Assembly: GCA_023954855.1 (NCBI GenBank)
Contig: JAGSGY010000058.1
Location: 1-34,782, forward strand
DNA from: Pseudomonadota bacterium
GTDB lineage: Bacteria; Myxococcota_A; UBA796; GCA-2862545
Reading direction: 5' to 3'
DNA length: 34,782 bases
How positions within the stretch are numbered: the stretch's first letter is position 1; every line of letters begins with the position of its first letter. Below are positions 8,147-19,216 of the stretch, piece by piece. The notes beneath the pieces are model-generated. The model did no database searches, was not told the DNA's origin, and saw nothing but the letters and a program-made list of their open reading frames with translations. A program made the position numbers and the translations under genes.

Positions 8147-10006
8147 ATGGATCCGAAGTCGCCTGCGGAGGTCGTGGAGACCTTTGGACGCTGTGCGCGC
8201 GCGCTCGATGAGGACGGCGCGCGCGAGCTGTCGATCGGCTGGAATACGCCGGGTGATTCGCCCCGCCGCTTCTACAAGCAAGCCGCGCAGGGGCGCTGGG
8301 AAGTCCGCGCGCTCGGACCCGCCCAAGTGCATGAGGACCGAGCCGTCCAACAGCTCACCCTGTACTGGCCCGAGCGCCGCAAGACCGTGGGCGCGGTGTG
8401 GGCGCACCTGATTCGCCTGCCGGAAGGTTGGCGTGTGGCGGGTGCCCAAGCCGATATTCGCGTTGCGGGGCTGTTCGTCGGCGGGCTCACGCCTCCCGTG
8501 CTGACGGCGGGTGAGCTTCCCGGGAGCGCCGAGGCCGAGGCCTGGGGCGAGCAACGGCTCGAAGAGGTGCACAGCGACGTCATTCGCTCCCGCGACGATG
8601 TCGAGGCGGTCTGGCCGATCAAGGTCTTTGGCCACATCCCACCGTTTCCGTCGGTCGAGGACAGCGCCCCGAGTCTGCGGGGCATCGATGCCCAACACCC
8701 CGCTCTCGCAGCCCACGCGCGCATTCGCGATGCCCTGGCGGAGCACAAGCGCTTGGTGTTCACCTCGTCGGTCTCGGGAGAGGGCAAGTCCACCCTGGCC
8801 TCAAACCTCGCGTACGCGCGAGGGCTGATGGGTCAGACGGTGACGATTGTCGATGGTGACCTGCGCATGCCGCGTGTGTGGCGGCGGTGGGCGGTCGACC
8901 CGGGTCCGGGCCTGTGCGAGTGCGTGGACGGGCTCGATCCCGTCACTGCGTCGCAGGACTCCTCAGCGGTCGGAGTGTCCTTGCTTACGGCAGGCCGTGC
9001 GCCGGCCGATCCGAGCCCGATCCTGGCCAAAGCAGGGCCCATCATCAGCGCGCTCACGACGGACTCCGTGATCATCGACGGCGCGCCTGCGGTCGACTTC
9101 GACGACGCTTTTCAGCTCGCTGAGATCACCGATGCTGCTGTCGTCGTGGTGGTCGAGGTCGGCAAGACAAGGCGCTCGACCCTCGCGACCCTCAAGCAGC
9201 GCTTCGCGGACCGAGGCCTGGAGCCGGTGGGACTCGTGCTCAACCGCACCCCGCTCGACGAGGCCGGAGTACTCCGCGCGCTGGCCTCCGAAGAGGGGGT
9301 GCAGATGCGTCTGCTCGGCAGTCGCTGGCTCGAGGCGATTGGCCGTGGTGCTGTCGGCCTGCACTTTGCGCGGCCCGGTGAGGCCGGCCGGACCGAATGG
9401 ATCATCCTCGAGAAGAGCGATTCCGGCTTGGTCCAGGTGGGTCGCTCGAAGATCTGCTCGATCGAAGCCATCCTGCGTGGAGCGACGATTGCGGGACCCG
9501 AGGCGTACGGCCGCGAGTGGCGTGCCCAGCAGGTGACCCGCGCGTTTGCGACGGCGGTCGACCAGGGCCTCGAGCGCATGGGTCAGAAGGCTGGCGTTCA
9601 GGCCGATGACCCTGCCGCAGGCTTTGCCCGCATGATTCAAGCGCTCGTCGCGGACGCTGCGGCAGGCAAGTCCTTGAGCCGACCCGATGTTCCCGTCACG
9701 GTCGACGTCTCAGGCCAGCGTCTCGATGCGGACGGCAAGGCGTCCCAGAGCTTGCCCGATGGCGTGCGCGAGAGCGTGGTGAGTGCGGTGCAGAAGGTGC
9801 TCGGCGACCGCGCGGCAGAGGGCAAGGACCTGACCCAAGCCGACATTCAAGCGCACGGTCCCGAGCTGGCCGGCGAGGTCATCGGCGCCCTGTTCGGCTC
9901 GGTGCTGCCCGATGACGTCGAAGTCGATGGACGGAAGATGAAGGTGGACCTCGACCTGGCCAGCGTGTTCAGCTCGATGATGGGCCGCGGCAAGGAGGGC
10001 AAGTGA
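8147..10006 (+). CDS. CpsD/ParA-type P-loop ATPase with extra N- and C-terminal domains
   Basis: A 619-residue protein in three parts. Residues 1-115 look like a small alpha+beta domain (NTF2/SnoaL-like at most). Residues about 155-370 are a MinD/ParA-superfamily ATPase closest to BY-kinases: SVSGEGKST (Walker A, Lys214), VDGDLRMP (Walker A', Asp236/Asp238) and VIIDGAPA (Walker B, Asp311). Residues about 450-619 are a C-terminal domain shared with the next gene. BY-kinases normally end in a tyrosine cluster; this protein ends MGRGKEGK and has few tyrosines, so it is probably an ATP-driven switch rather than an autophosphorylating kinase. GGGAGGGG just upstream supports the ATG at 8147. The stop overlaps the next start by 4 nt (GTGA). 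Lying 34 bases after the giant DUF4157 gene, it may help localise or assemble that system; this is inference. Confidence 0.75.
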   Translation: MDPKSPAEVVETFGRCARALDEDGARELSIGWNTPGDSPRRFYKQAAQGRWEVRALGPAQVHEDRAVQQLTLYWPERRKTVGAVWAHLIRLPEGWRVAGAQADIRVAGLFVGGLTPPVLTAGELPGSAEAEAWGEQRLEEVHSDVIRSRDDVEAVWPIKVFGHIPPFPSVEDSAPSLRGIDAQHPALAAHARIRDALAEHKRLVFTSSVSGEGKSTLASNLAYARGLMGQTVTIVDGDLRMPRVWRRWAVDPGPGLCECVDGLDPVTASQDSSAVGVSLLTAGRAPADPSPILAKAGPIISALTTDSVIIDGAPAVDFDDAFQLAEITDAAVVVVVEVGKTRRSTLATLKQRFADRGLEPVGLVLNRTPLDEAGVLRALASEEGVQMRLLGSRWLEAIGRGAVGLHFARPGEAGRTEWIILEKSDSGLVQVGRSKICSIEAILRGATIAGPEAYGREWRAQQVTRAFATAVDQGLERMGQKAGVQADDPAAGFARMIQALVADAAAGKSLSRPDVPVTVDVSGQRLDADGKASQSLPDGVRESVVSAVQKVLGDRAAEGKDLTQADIQAHGPELAGEVIGALFGSVLPDDVEVDGRKMKVDLDLASVFSSMMGRGKEGK

Positions 10007-11400
10007 GCGCTGACCAACCGGTGGTGGCCGCACTTCAGTTCGCTCAGACCCTGATCGCCGGCGATGAGGCCGCGGCTCGTAAGAGTGTGTCCAAGTCGGT
10101 TTGGAAGGGTAGCGTAGGCGCTTGCTGGGCGCAGCTGCGAGACGCAGAGGCGACCCTCTCGACCGACGACACCGCAAAGGCCATGGGTGGGCGTGCGGTC
10201 GTGCGAGCGGACGTTCTCGATGCCGATGGAAACGTCACTGGCCGCCGCTTCGTCCTCTGTACCAAGCACCGCGCAGCCTGGAAAATCGGTGGAATCAGCG
10301 CTTCGGCGCGGCACGCTTGGGTCTTTCTCGATGGCCGCATCGACGCAGAGCCAAAGTGGGGTGCCTCGAGCGAGGCCAAGCAGTTCCTCGACGAGCTCGT
10401 GCTCACCCTCGCGAACGACAAGGGCGAGGCTCTGCCCGATGACCTTCCAGAGGGGCATCCCTACCAGCGCATCCTTGCCGATATTCGCGGCCAGGTGCTC
10501 GAACACAAGCGCACGCCCTCTGCCATCGCAGTCCGCGCGCTCAACGACCTGGACCGGATGCTCATTGGCATCCAGTTCGATGGCGCCGAAGAGTCCGCCG
10601 AGCGGTGGCTCGTGCTCGGCCGCCACGAACAGAGTCCGAATCTCATGCTACTCATCGCAGCGAGGGGTCCCAATGACCTCGACGCTGCCCTCGCAGATCT
10701 CGAGCCCGAATGGGCCGACTTGGAGTCCGACATGGCTGACGACAACGACAAGAAGCTCTCCCCCGAGCAGGCGCGAGAGCTGGTGAACCAGGTGGTGACC
10801 GGTGCCATGAAGGAGATGGGCTACGACCAGGAAGGGGACTCTCCCGACTTCTCGGGCGTGGCCGAGGGCGACCTGAAGGGCAAGATCCCCGAGCTGGTCT
10901 ACAACCTTCTCCAGTCCGCCATCACCGAGAAGCAGAGTGGAACGGCTGCCCCTGCCGAAGAAGCGCCCGAGGCAGCTCCGGCAGCCGCTGAGCAGGCACC
11001 ACAAGTGGTGGACCTCGGTGCGGAGCGCCAGAAGCGCGAGCCCCGCGAGCCGAGCGGCTTCGAGAAGAACATCAGCGCGTCGTTGTCTGACGCGGTGAGC
11101 GGCTACGTCGGCGAGAACGTCGATGGCGACGAGGTCAAGGTGGACGCCGAGTTCCTCAAGGACCACGGCCCCAAGCTGTTTGCGAACCTCTTCGGCGCCT
11201 TCGTGAAGAGCATCGTGCCCGAAGACATGAAGATCGACGTGCCGGTCAGCACCACCGACGAGGATGGCACCCGTCAGGTGAACATGAAGCTCGACGTGGG
11301 CGAGATGCTCGCGAAGGTGCTCGAGCCCGTGCAGCGCGCTGCCGAGAACGTCGGAAACGACGACGACAGCGATGATGACGACGCCGAGGAAGAGGGCTGA
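10003..11400 (+). CDS. Paralogue of the preceding protein without the ATPase domain
   Basis: A 465-residue protein starting at GTG in a 4-nt overlap with the upstream stop. Its N-terminus (1-115) follows the same plan as that of its neighbour: a helical start, then a strand-rich segment ending AWKIGG versus GWRVAG. Its C-terminal region (about 350-445) shares with the neighbour the pattern HGPxL, GAxxxSxxPxD, then KxD. The middle contains charged helices but no Walker motifs, an Ala/Pro/Glu linker (about 305-340) and a very acidic DDDSDDDDAEEEG tail. No family is recognised. Translational coupling and the shared terminal domains suggest it partners the ATPase, perhaps by hetero-oligomerising through the common C-terminal domain. 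That role is inference. Confidence 0.7.
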   Translation: MSADQPVVAALQFAQTLIAGDEAAARKSVSKSVWKGSVGACWAQLRDAEATLSTDDTAKAMGGRAVVRADVLDADGNVTGRRFVLCTKHRAAWKIGGISASARHAWVFLDGRIDAEPKWGASSEAKQFLDELVLTLANDKGEALPDDLPEGHPYQRILADIRGQVLEHKRTPSAIAVRALNDLDRMLIGIQFDGAEESAERWLVLGRHEQSPNLMLLIAARGPNDLDAALADLEPEWADLESDMADDNDKKLSPEQARELVNQVVTGAMKEMGYDQEGDSPDFSGVAEGDLKGKIPELVYNLLQSAITEKQSGTAAPAEEAPEAAPAAAEQAPQVVDLGAERQKREPREPSGFEKNISASLSDAVSGYVGENVDGDEVKVDAEFLKDHGPKLFANLFGAFVKSIVPEDMKIDVPVSTTDEDGTRQVNMKLDVGEMLAKVLEPVQRAAENVGNDDDSDDDDAEEEG

Positions 11401-11855
11401 TCGACAAGGCCGCTGGCTTCGACGCCCATCGCACGCGGCTGCTTGCGACCCTCGCAGAGCTCGAGAAGACCCAGGGCCAGGCGAAGGCAGGGACCCGTGT
11501 CGACGGCGACCACCGGCCTGCGAATCGGGGTGAACGCGGAGCGGTGACGACCCAGGGTTACCTCACCGCTGGGCTGACGCAGCGTATCGCCGAACTGACG
11601 GCGGCCTTGGACCTCCTCGCCGAGGTTCCGACGTCGCTGCGAAGTCGAGCCGTCACCGGTGCGTTGGTGCGTCTCGAGACTGCGGCAGGGGACGAGCGAG
11701 CGTTCCTGATCTTGCCTGGCGGAGACGGCGCCACCATCGATGGCGTCTGCGTGGTGAGTCCACATGCGCCGGTGGCCCGCGCGATGTTCGGCGCCGAGGA
11801 AGGCGACGAGGTGGAGCTGCCCGTCGGTGTGAGCGAGATTGTCTCGGTGAGCTAG
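11397..11855 (+). CDS. GreA/GreB-like protein, probable CTG start
   Basis: A 152-residue reading of a transcription elongation factor GreA/GreB-like family. An N-terminal helical stretch beginning IDKAAGFDAHRTRLLATL leads to Y-L-T-A-G-L-x-x-R-I-A-E-L and a C-terminal beta domain with GALVRLE, FLILPGGDG, VVSPHAPVARAMFG and GDEVELP, all typical of the family. The first ATG/GTG/TTG in frame is GTG at 11544, which would remove most of the N-terminal coiled-coil half. CTG at 11397 overlaps the upstream stop as CTGA, follows GAGGAAGAGGG, and restores the full domain, so I prefer it. Real Gre factors act on backtracked RNA polymerase; this divergent branch may do so or may only bind polymerase. The stop shares CTAG with the convergent gene. 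Confidence 0.65.
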   Translation: MIDKAAGFDAHRTRLLATLAELEKTQGQAKAGTRVDGDHRPANRGERGAVTTQGYLTAGLTQRIAELTAALDLLAEVPTSLRSRAVTGALVRLETAAGDERAFLILPGGDGATIDGVCVVSPHAPVARAMFGAEEGDEVELPVGVSEIVSVS

Positions 11856-12316
11856 GCGTCGGTCTCTTCGACCGGCTCCGCGACGACGAGCGGCCCGGCA
11901 ACGTCGAAGAGGATGAACTCGCGGGTCTGCTGTTCGGACCACTCGAGCACCTGCACGACCATCTCGGCACCTTCGGCCTGGGTCACGCAGGGGAGCTCGT
12001 AGCTGTACACGACGCTGGTCTTGTCCTCGGAGTCGGCGGCTTGAATCGCGCCCTCCTCGCTGATGCCAAAGCCCACTTCGGCGAAGGGCTCGGTCCACTC
12101 GGCACGCAGAAACGCGTCGGCGGCTTCGGCCAGGTCATAGACGTGGTCCTCGTTTTCCGGGAAGAAGATCACCGACAGGTCGAGCTGCACGAGAAGCTCC
12201 GGACTGATCAGCCCGACGTGCTCACCGTTGGCCCGTACGACCTGCCAGAACTCGTCGTAGTCGATGAGCCTGTACGCGTCTCCGAGGGCCTTCTCGAGTG
12301 CTTCGATGTCTGCCAT
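11852..12316 (-). CDS. Hypothetical acidic 154-residue protein
   Basis: The ATG at 12316 is preceded by GGGAGA at good spacing (minus strand CGGGAGAACGC then ATG); reading further upstream gives only a poor extension. The protein is acidic, with no signal peptide or membrane segment. It opens with helices (MADIEALEKALGDAYRL) followed by mixed strands (LLVQLDLSVIFFP, SVVYSYELPCV, EMVVQVLEW) and a loose acidic C-terminus. I do not recognise a family; the size and alpha/beta plan would fit a small cytosolic binding or chaperone-like protein, but nothing specific supports that. It is divergent from the tetR efflux operon, 121 bases away, so the TetR operators could also affect it. Confidence 0.6.
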   Translation of the reverse strand: MADIEALEKALGDAYRLIDYDEFWQVVRANGEHVGLISPELLVQLDLSVIFFPENEDHVYDLAEAADAFLRAEWTEPFAEVGFGISEEGAIQAADSEDKTSVVYSYELPCVTQAEGAEMVVQVLEWSEQQTREFILFDVAGPLVVAEPVEETDA

Positions 12317-12382
12317 GCGTTCTCCCGCGACGCATCGTGACATAGCTGCGGCCGTTGTGTGTTGCACACGCTTGCGGGGTTA

Positions 12383-12425
12383 GTTAGTGAGCGAACACTT
12401 ACCAGTAAGTGAGTGAACACTTACT
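12383..12425 (+). promoter_or_regulatory. Two tandem palindromic operators for the TetR repressor
   Basis: Two near-identical palindromes sit just upstream of tetR. Site 2 (12404-12425) is AGTAAGTG, six bases, CACTTACT: perfect 8-base arms. Site 1 (12383-12402) is GTTAGTG, AGCGAA, CACTTAC with one arm mismatch. The sites are offset by exactly 22 bases, about two helical turns, so two dimers would bind the same DNA face. Position next to the regulator in a divergent intergenic region indicates autorepression and control of the efflux operon, possibly of the minus-strand gene too. Ligand unknown. Confidence 0.75.
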
Positions 12426-12437
12426 ATGGAGGACCCG

Positions 12438-13037
12438 ATGGCTCGACCCCGTCAGGTATCCGACGAAGACATCCTCAAGGCCGTACGCGAGGCGGTGTTC
12501 GAGCACGGCCCCAGCGTGTCGACGTCGGTGATCGCCGAGCGTGTGGGGCTTTCGCAGGCTGCGCTGTTCAAGCGCTTCGGCACCAAAGAGACCCTGCTGA
12601 TCCGCGGCCTCGCGCCGACGGAACTGCTCGAGATCAAGAGCCTGATCAGCGGTCCCAGCGCGAGTGAGCCGTTTCGCGATCAGCTCACGGAACTGGCGAC
12701 TGAGCTGCATGCCCAGCTGCGCATCCTCATGCCGCGCATCGCCGCCCTCCGGTCCTGCGGCTTCCAGCCGTCCAAAGTGTTCGGGCAGTTCGAGGTGCCG
12801 CCGCCGGTACGCATGGTGCGAGCACTAGCGGGCTGGTTCGATGCCGCCAAGACGCTCGACATGGTGCGTGCCGAGGCCGACAGTTCCACCCTGGCAAAGG
12901 CGCTTATGGGCTCGCTGTTCTTCGAGTCGCACCTCAATCAAGTGGCCGAGAAGTGGCTCCCCGAGCCCGACCCGGATCAGCACGTGGCCTCGGTGGTCGA
13001 ACTTCTCTGTACAAGCATCCTCGTGGAGGGGAAGTGA
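12438..13037 (+). CDS. TetR/AcrR-family transcriptional repressor
   Basis: A 199-residue regulator. The N-terminal helix-turn-helix reads TSVIAERVGLSQAALFKRFG (about residues 29-48), followed by KETLL, the classic TetR sequence; residues 60-199 form the all-helical ligand-binding and dimer domain. The ATG at 12438 is chosen over an in-frame ATG at 12426 because GGAGGA lies four bases ahead of it and MARPRQ is a usual TetR beginning. It is the first gene of the efflux operon, overlapping the outer-membrane factor by GTGA. The two palindromes upstream make it the likely repressor of its own operon, released by a substrate of the pump. The ligand cannot be told from sequence. Confidence 0.9.
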   Translation: MARPRQVSDEDILKAVREAVFEHGPSVSTSVIAERVGLSQAALFKRFGTKETLLIRGLAPTELLEIKSLISGPSASEPFRDQLTELATELHAQLRILMPRIAALRSCGFQPSKVFGQFEVPPPVRMVRALAGWFDAAKTLDMVRAEADSSTLAKALMGSLFFESHLNQVAEKWLPEPDPDQHVASVVELLCTSILVEGK

Positions 13038-14419
13038 GTTGGTTGTGGTTGGCCCTACTGACGGGCCCCTCTCTTGCGTCGGAGCTGCCGGTGGCAGAGT
13101 CCGACACCTACGCGCTCGGCAGCGACGCCGCAGTCGCCACAGAGTCCTGGTGGGTGAGCTTCGGCAACCCCGAGCTTGGCTCGCTCATCGATGAGGGCAT
13201 CGCGCACAACACCGACCTGAGCGGGGCGGTAGCGCGCTTTCAGCAGGCGGATGGCGCCTTCTGGCAGACACGTTCGGCTTTGCTGCCGAGCATCTCCTTC
13301 GATCTGGCGAGTGCCCACCAGCCGCAGAGCAACCTCGCGTTCTCGCCGCCGGGCGTCGACCCGGATGCACCGCAGCACTCGGCCCAGTTCGGTCTGCGCG
13401 GTGCCTGGGAAGTGGACCTGTTCGGTCGCAACGCGATGTCGACTCGTGCGAGCCGGTACGACAAGCTGGCGGCAGCCGGTGACCGGGACGCGACGGCGCT
13501 GACGATCTCGACGATGGTCGGCGAGGCCTACTACGACCTCACGCTCAACGAGCAGCGCCTGGCCATTCTCCAAGAGCAGCTCGAGACGAACCGCAAGCTA
13601 CTCGAGCTGGTCGAGCTCCGCCGAGATGCGGCTGGAGCGGCGACGGCTGACGTGCTCCAGCAGCGTCAGCAAGTGGCGGTGCTCGAGGCCACCTTGCCGA
13701 GCGCAGAGGCCGGCGTGGACCTCGCGAGGTTCCGCCTCTCGGTGCTCCTCGGGCGCGACGAGCTCACGGCCCAGGATGTGACCGCCAGCGAGCTCCCGGT
13801 GCTTGGAGCGCTTCCGGAGACGGGCGTTCCGATTGACCTACTCGACAACCGGCCGGACCTTCGCGCGGCGTCGGGGCGTTCGACCTCGGCCAACGCACGG
13901 CAGACCGTGGCCTATCTCGGGTTCCTCCCGAGTCTGCAGGTGGGGGGACAGCTCGGCTGGTCGGCGTTTTGGTACGGCGACAGCAGCATCGACCCCAACA
14001 AGGCGTGGCAGGTGACGACTTCGGTGTCGGTGCCGATCTTCCAAGGGGGCCGACGCCATGGTGCGGTGAAGGCCGCCCGCGGTGCTGAGTACGGCGCCGC
14101 CGAGGGCTACCGGGGCGCGGTGCTCACCGCCCTTCAAGAAGTGGAGGGGGCGCTGCTGCAAGACCGCGCCGCCACCGCACGACTCGAGGCGTCAGCGCAG
14201 TCCCATGACCTTGCGAAGTCCGCCTACGAGCGGGCACGCGAGGGATGGCTCGAGGGCGTTGCCTCCTACCTGACCGTCTTTACCAACCTCGGTGCGTGGC
14301 AGCGCGCCGAGCTCGATCTCTTGGATGCGCGTCGGCAAGCCGTCAGCGCTCGAATTCAGCTGCATGACGCGCTCGGCGGGGAATGGACCCGCGATCTCGG
14401 CGCAAGGAAGGCCCAATGA
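13034..14419 (+). CDS. Outer-membrane efflux protein (TolC/NodT family)
   Basis: 461 residues from the GTG at 13034, which overlaps the tetR stop and follows GGAGGGG. A short signal peptide (SWLWLALLTGPSLASE) without a lipobox cysteine precedes the SWWVSFGNPEL motif and two TolC-type repeats of long helices and beta strands: WEVDLFGR and LQQRQQVAVLEATLPSAE in the first half, NRPDLRAA, VPIFQGGRR and TALQEVEGALL in the second. These are standard RND outer-membrane-factor signatures, and the length matches the family. It should trimerise as the exit duct for the tripartite pump encoded next. Genes on both sides overlap it by 4 nt. Confidence 0.92.
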   Translation: MSWLWLALLTGPSLASELPVAESDTYALGSDAAVATESWWVSFGNPELGSLIDEGIAHNTDLSGAVARFQQADGAFWQTRSALLPSISFDLASAHQPQSNLAFSPPGVDPDAPQHSAQFGLRGAWEVDLFGRNAMSTRASRYDKLAAAGDRDATALTISTMVGEAYYDLTLNEQRLAILQEQLETNRKLLELVELRRDAAGAATADVLQQRQQVAVLEATLPSAEAGVDLARFRLSVLLGRDELTAQDVTASELPVLGALPETGVPIDLLDNRPDLRAASGRSTSANARQTVAYLGFLPSLQVGGQLGWSAFWYGDSSIDPNKAWQVTTSVSVPIFQGGRRHGAVKAARGAEYGAAEGYRGAVLTALQEVEGALLQDRAATARLEASAQSHDLAKSAYERAREGWLEGVASYLTVFTNLGAWQRAELDLLDARRQAVSARIQLHDALGGEWTRDLGARKAQ

Positions 14420-15563
14420 ACGTTCAGTGGTGGCTTACGCGCGCCGTGCTTCCCGTGGCCATTCCGGCCGGCGCCCTCATGGTGACCGTGGTCCTGGTCC
14501 TGCTGTCGCCGAGTGCCGACCGCAAGACCCCCGAGCCGCGCGTTGCGCAGGTCGAGGTGGCCGAGGTCCAGCCGACCGATGCCGTCGCGCGCGTCCGGGG
14601 AACCGGCACGGTCGTTGCGGCCCGCCGGGTCTCGCTCACGACCGAGGTCAGCGGCAAGGTCGTGTCGATGTCGGATGACCTCGTGCCTGGCGGCCGCTTC
14701 TCGAAGGGCGACGTGCTGCTGCGCGTCGATGCGCGCGATTACCGCGCCGCACTCGCGTCCGAGAAAGCGCGTCTGTCGCAGGCTGAGCTCGAGGTCGCAC
14801 TCGAGAAGAAGCGCGGTGCAATTGCAGAGCGCGAGTGGGAGCTGTTCGAGGATGGTCGCGAGAAGGAGGCTCTCGCGATGCGGGCGCCGCAGCTCGTCAC
14901 CGCCCAGGCCAACCTCGAGGCGAGCCAGGCGGCCGTCGAGCGGGCGGAGCTGAACTTGTCTCGCACCGCGCTGCGCGCGCCCTTTGATGGCGTGGTGACG
15001 CAAGAGGCCGCTGACTTGGGTCAGCTCGTCGGCCCCGGCACGATGGTGGCGACCTTGGTCGGTACCGAAGCGGCTTGGGTCACGGTCAGCCTTCCGGTCG
15101 AGCAGCTTCGCGCGCTGTCGATTCCTGGAGTGAGCGGCGAGGTCGGCTCCGAAGGCACGGTCACGCAGAAGCTCGCCGACGGCACCCTGATCGAGCGGCA
15201 GGCGAGGGTCTTGCGGCTGGTGGGCGAGCTGGACCCCACCACCCGCACGGCCCAGGTGGTCGTCGAGATTCCCGAGCCGCTCGCTGGTGAGCTTCCGTTG
15301 CTCCCCGGCGCCTATGTCGAGGCCGTTCTGAGCGGAAACGCACTGTCCGATGCCTTCGTGGTGCCCCGCGTCGCCGTGAGTGAGGGCGACCTGGTCTGGG
15401 TCGTTGCAGAGGGCGACGTGCTCGAGCGCCGCCAGGTGGTCGCGAGCTGGCGCGATGCCGACGACATCATCGTCTCGACGGGGCTTCGCGCGGGAGACCG
15501 TGTGGTGACCAGTCCGCTCTCCATGCCCATCGAGGGCATGCCGGTGAGCATGGGAGCGGCCCA

Positions 15564-15567
<4 letters not shown>
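14416..15567 (+). CDS. RND efflux periplasmic adaptor (membrane-fusion protein)
   Basis: 383 residues from the ATG overlapping the upstream stop (ATGA). One N-terminal membrane anchor (about residues 12-31) has no lipobox. Then come the first lipoyl half (VSGKVVSM, GDVLLRVD), a coiled-coil hairpin (about 98-180), the second lipoyl half with RAPFDGVV, a beta-barrel (VSLPVEQL to LDPTTRTAQVVVE) and a membrane-proximal domain (FVVPRVAV, GDRVVTSPL). The order is typical of HlyD/AcrA-type adaptors, which bridge the inner-membrane RND pump and the outer-membrane factor. Substrate cannot be predicted. It overlaps the RND pump gene by ATGA, so the three pump parts are translationally coupled. Confidence 0.92.
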
Positions 15568-18808
<3,241 letters not shown>

Positions 18809-18812
<4 letters not shown>

Positions 18813-19216
18813 AGCGCGTTCGTGTCGTCGCCGGTGTCGTGTTGCGAGGCCAGCAGGTCTTGGTCTGCCAGCGGAGCATGACCCAGTTCCCGCCGGGCGT
18901 CTGGGAGTTCCCCGGGGGCAAGGTCGAGGGCCGCGAGACCGATGAGGCTGCACTCGCACGCGAGCTTCGCGAGGAGCTCGGCATTCAGGTCGTCGTCGGC
19001 GGACAGGTGGGCGTCAACGAGCATCGCTACGGCGACACGACCATCGTGCTTGTCGCGTACGTGGCGGTCATCGAGGTCGGCGAGCCGGTGCCCCACGAAC
19101 ACGATGCCATCCGCTGGGTCGGACGGGAGTCGCTGCGGCAGCTCGAGTGGGCTCCTGCGGACATCCCGTTGCTCGGTGCGGTCGACGCCCTGCTCGAGGG
19201 CGCTGCTCCCTATTAG
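18809..19216 (+). CDS. mutT: Nudix hydrolase, MutT/8-oxo-dGTP diphosphatase type
   Basis: 135 residues from the GTG at 18809 (GTGA overlap with the RND gene). The Nudix box is complete: G37-x5-E43-x7-R51-E52-L-R-E55-E56-L-G58-I. MutT-like features are LVCQRS, FPPGVWEFPGGKVE and a C-terminal HDAIRWV plus LLGAVDALL. The enzyme is expected to hydrolyse oxidised nucleotides (8-oxo-dGTP to the monophosphate), lowering mutation; related (di)nucleotide substrates are possible. A gene further upstream in-frame is excluded because it would overlap the RND gene heavily. Being last in an efflux operon is unusual and implies co-expression with the pump. Its stop overlaps the opposing DUF1684 stop (TTAG). 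Confidence 0.85.

Noticed and set aside
4387-8148. 1253-codon open frame on the minus strand
   Set aside because: It is the antisense of the giant repeat gene. Its protein is His/Asp/Arg-rich without domain, start signal or hydrophobic pattern; long antisense frames are expected opposite GC-rich coding DNA with strong third-position bias.
8147-10006. Capsule/exopolysaccharide tyrosine kinase
   Set aside because: No tyrosine tail, no Wzz region and no glycosyltransferase or polymerase genes nearby.
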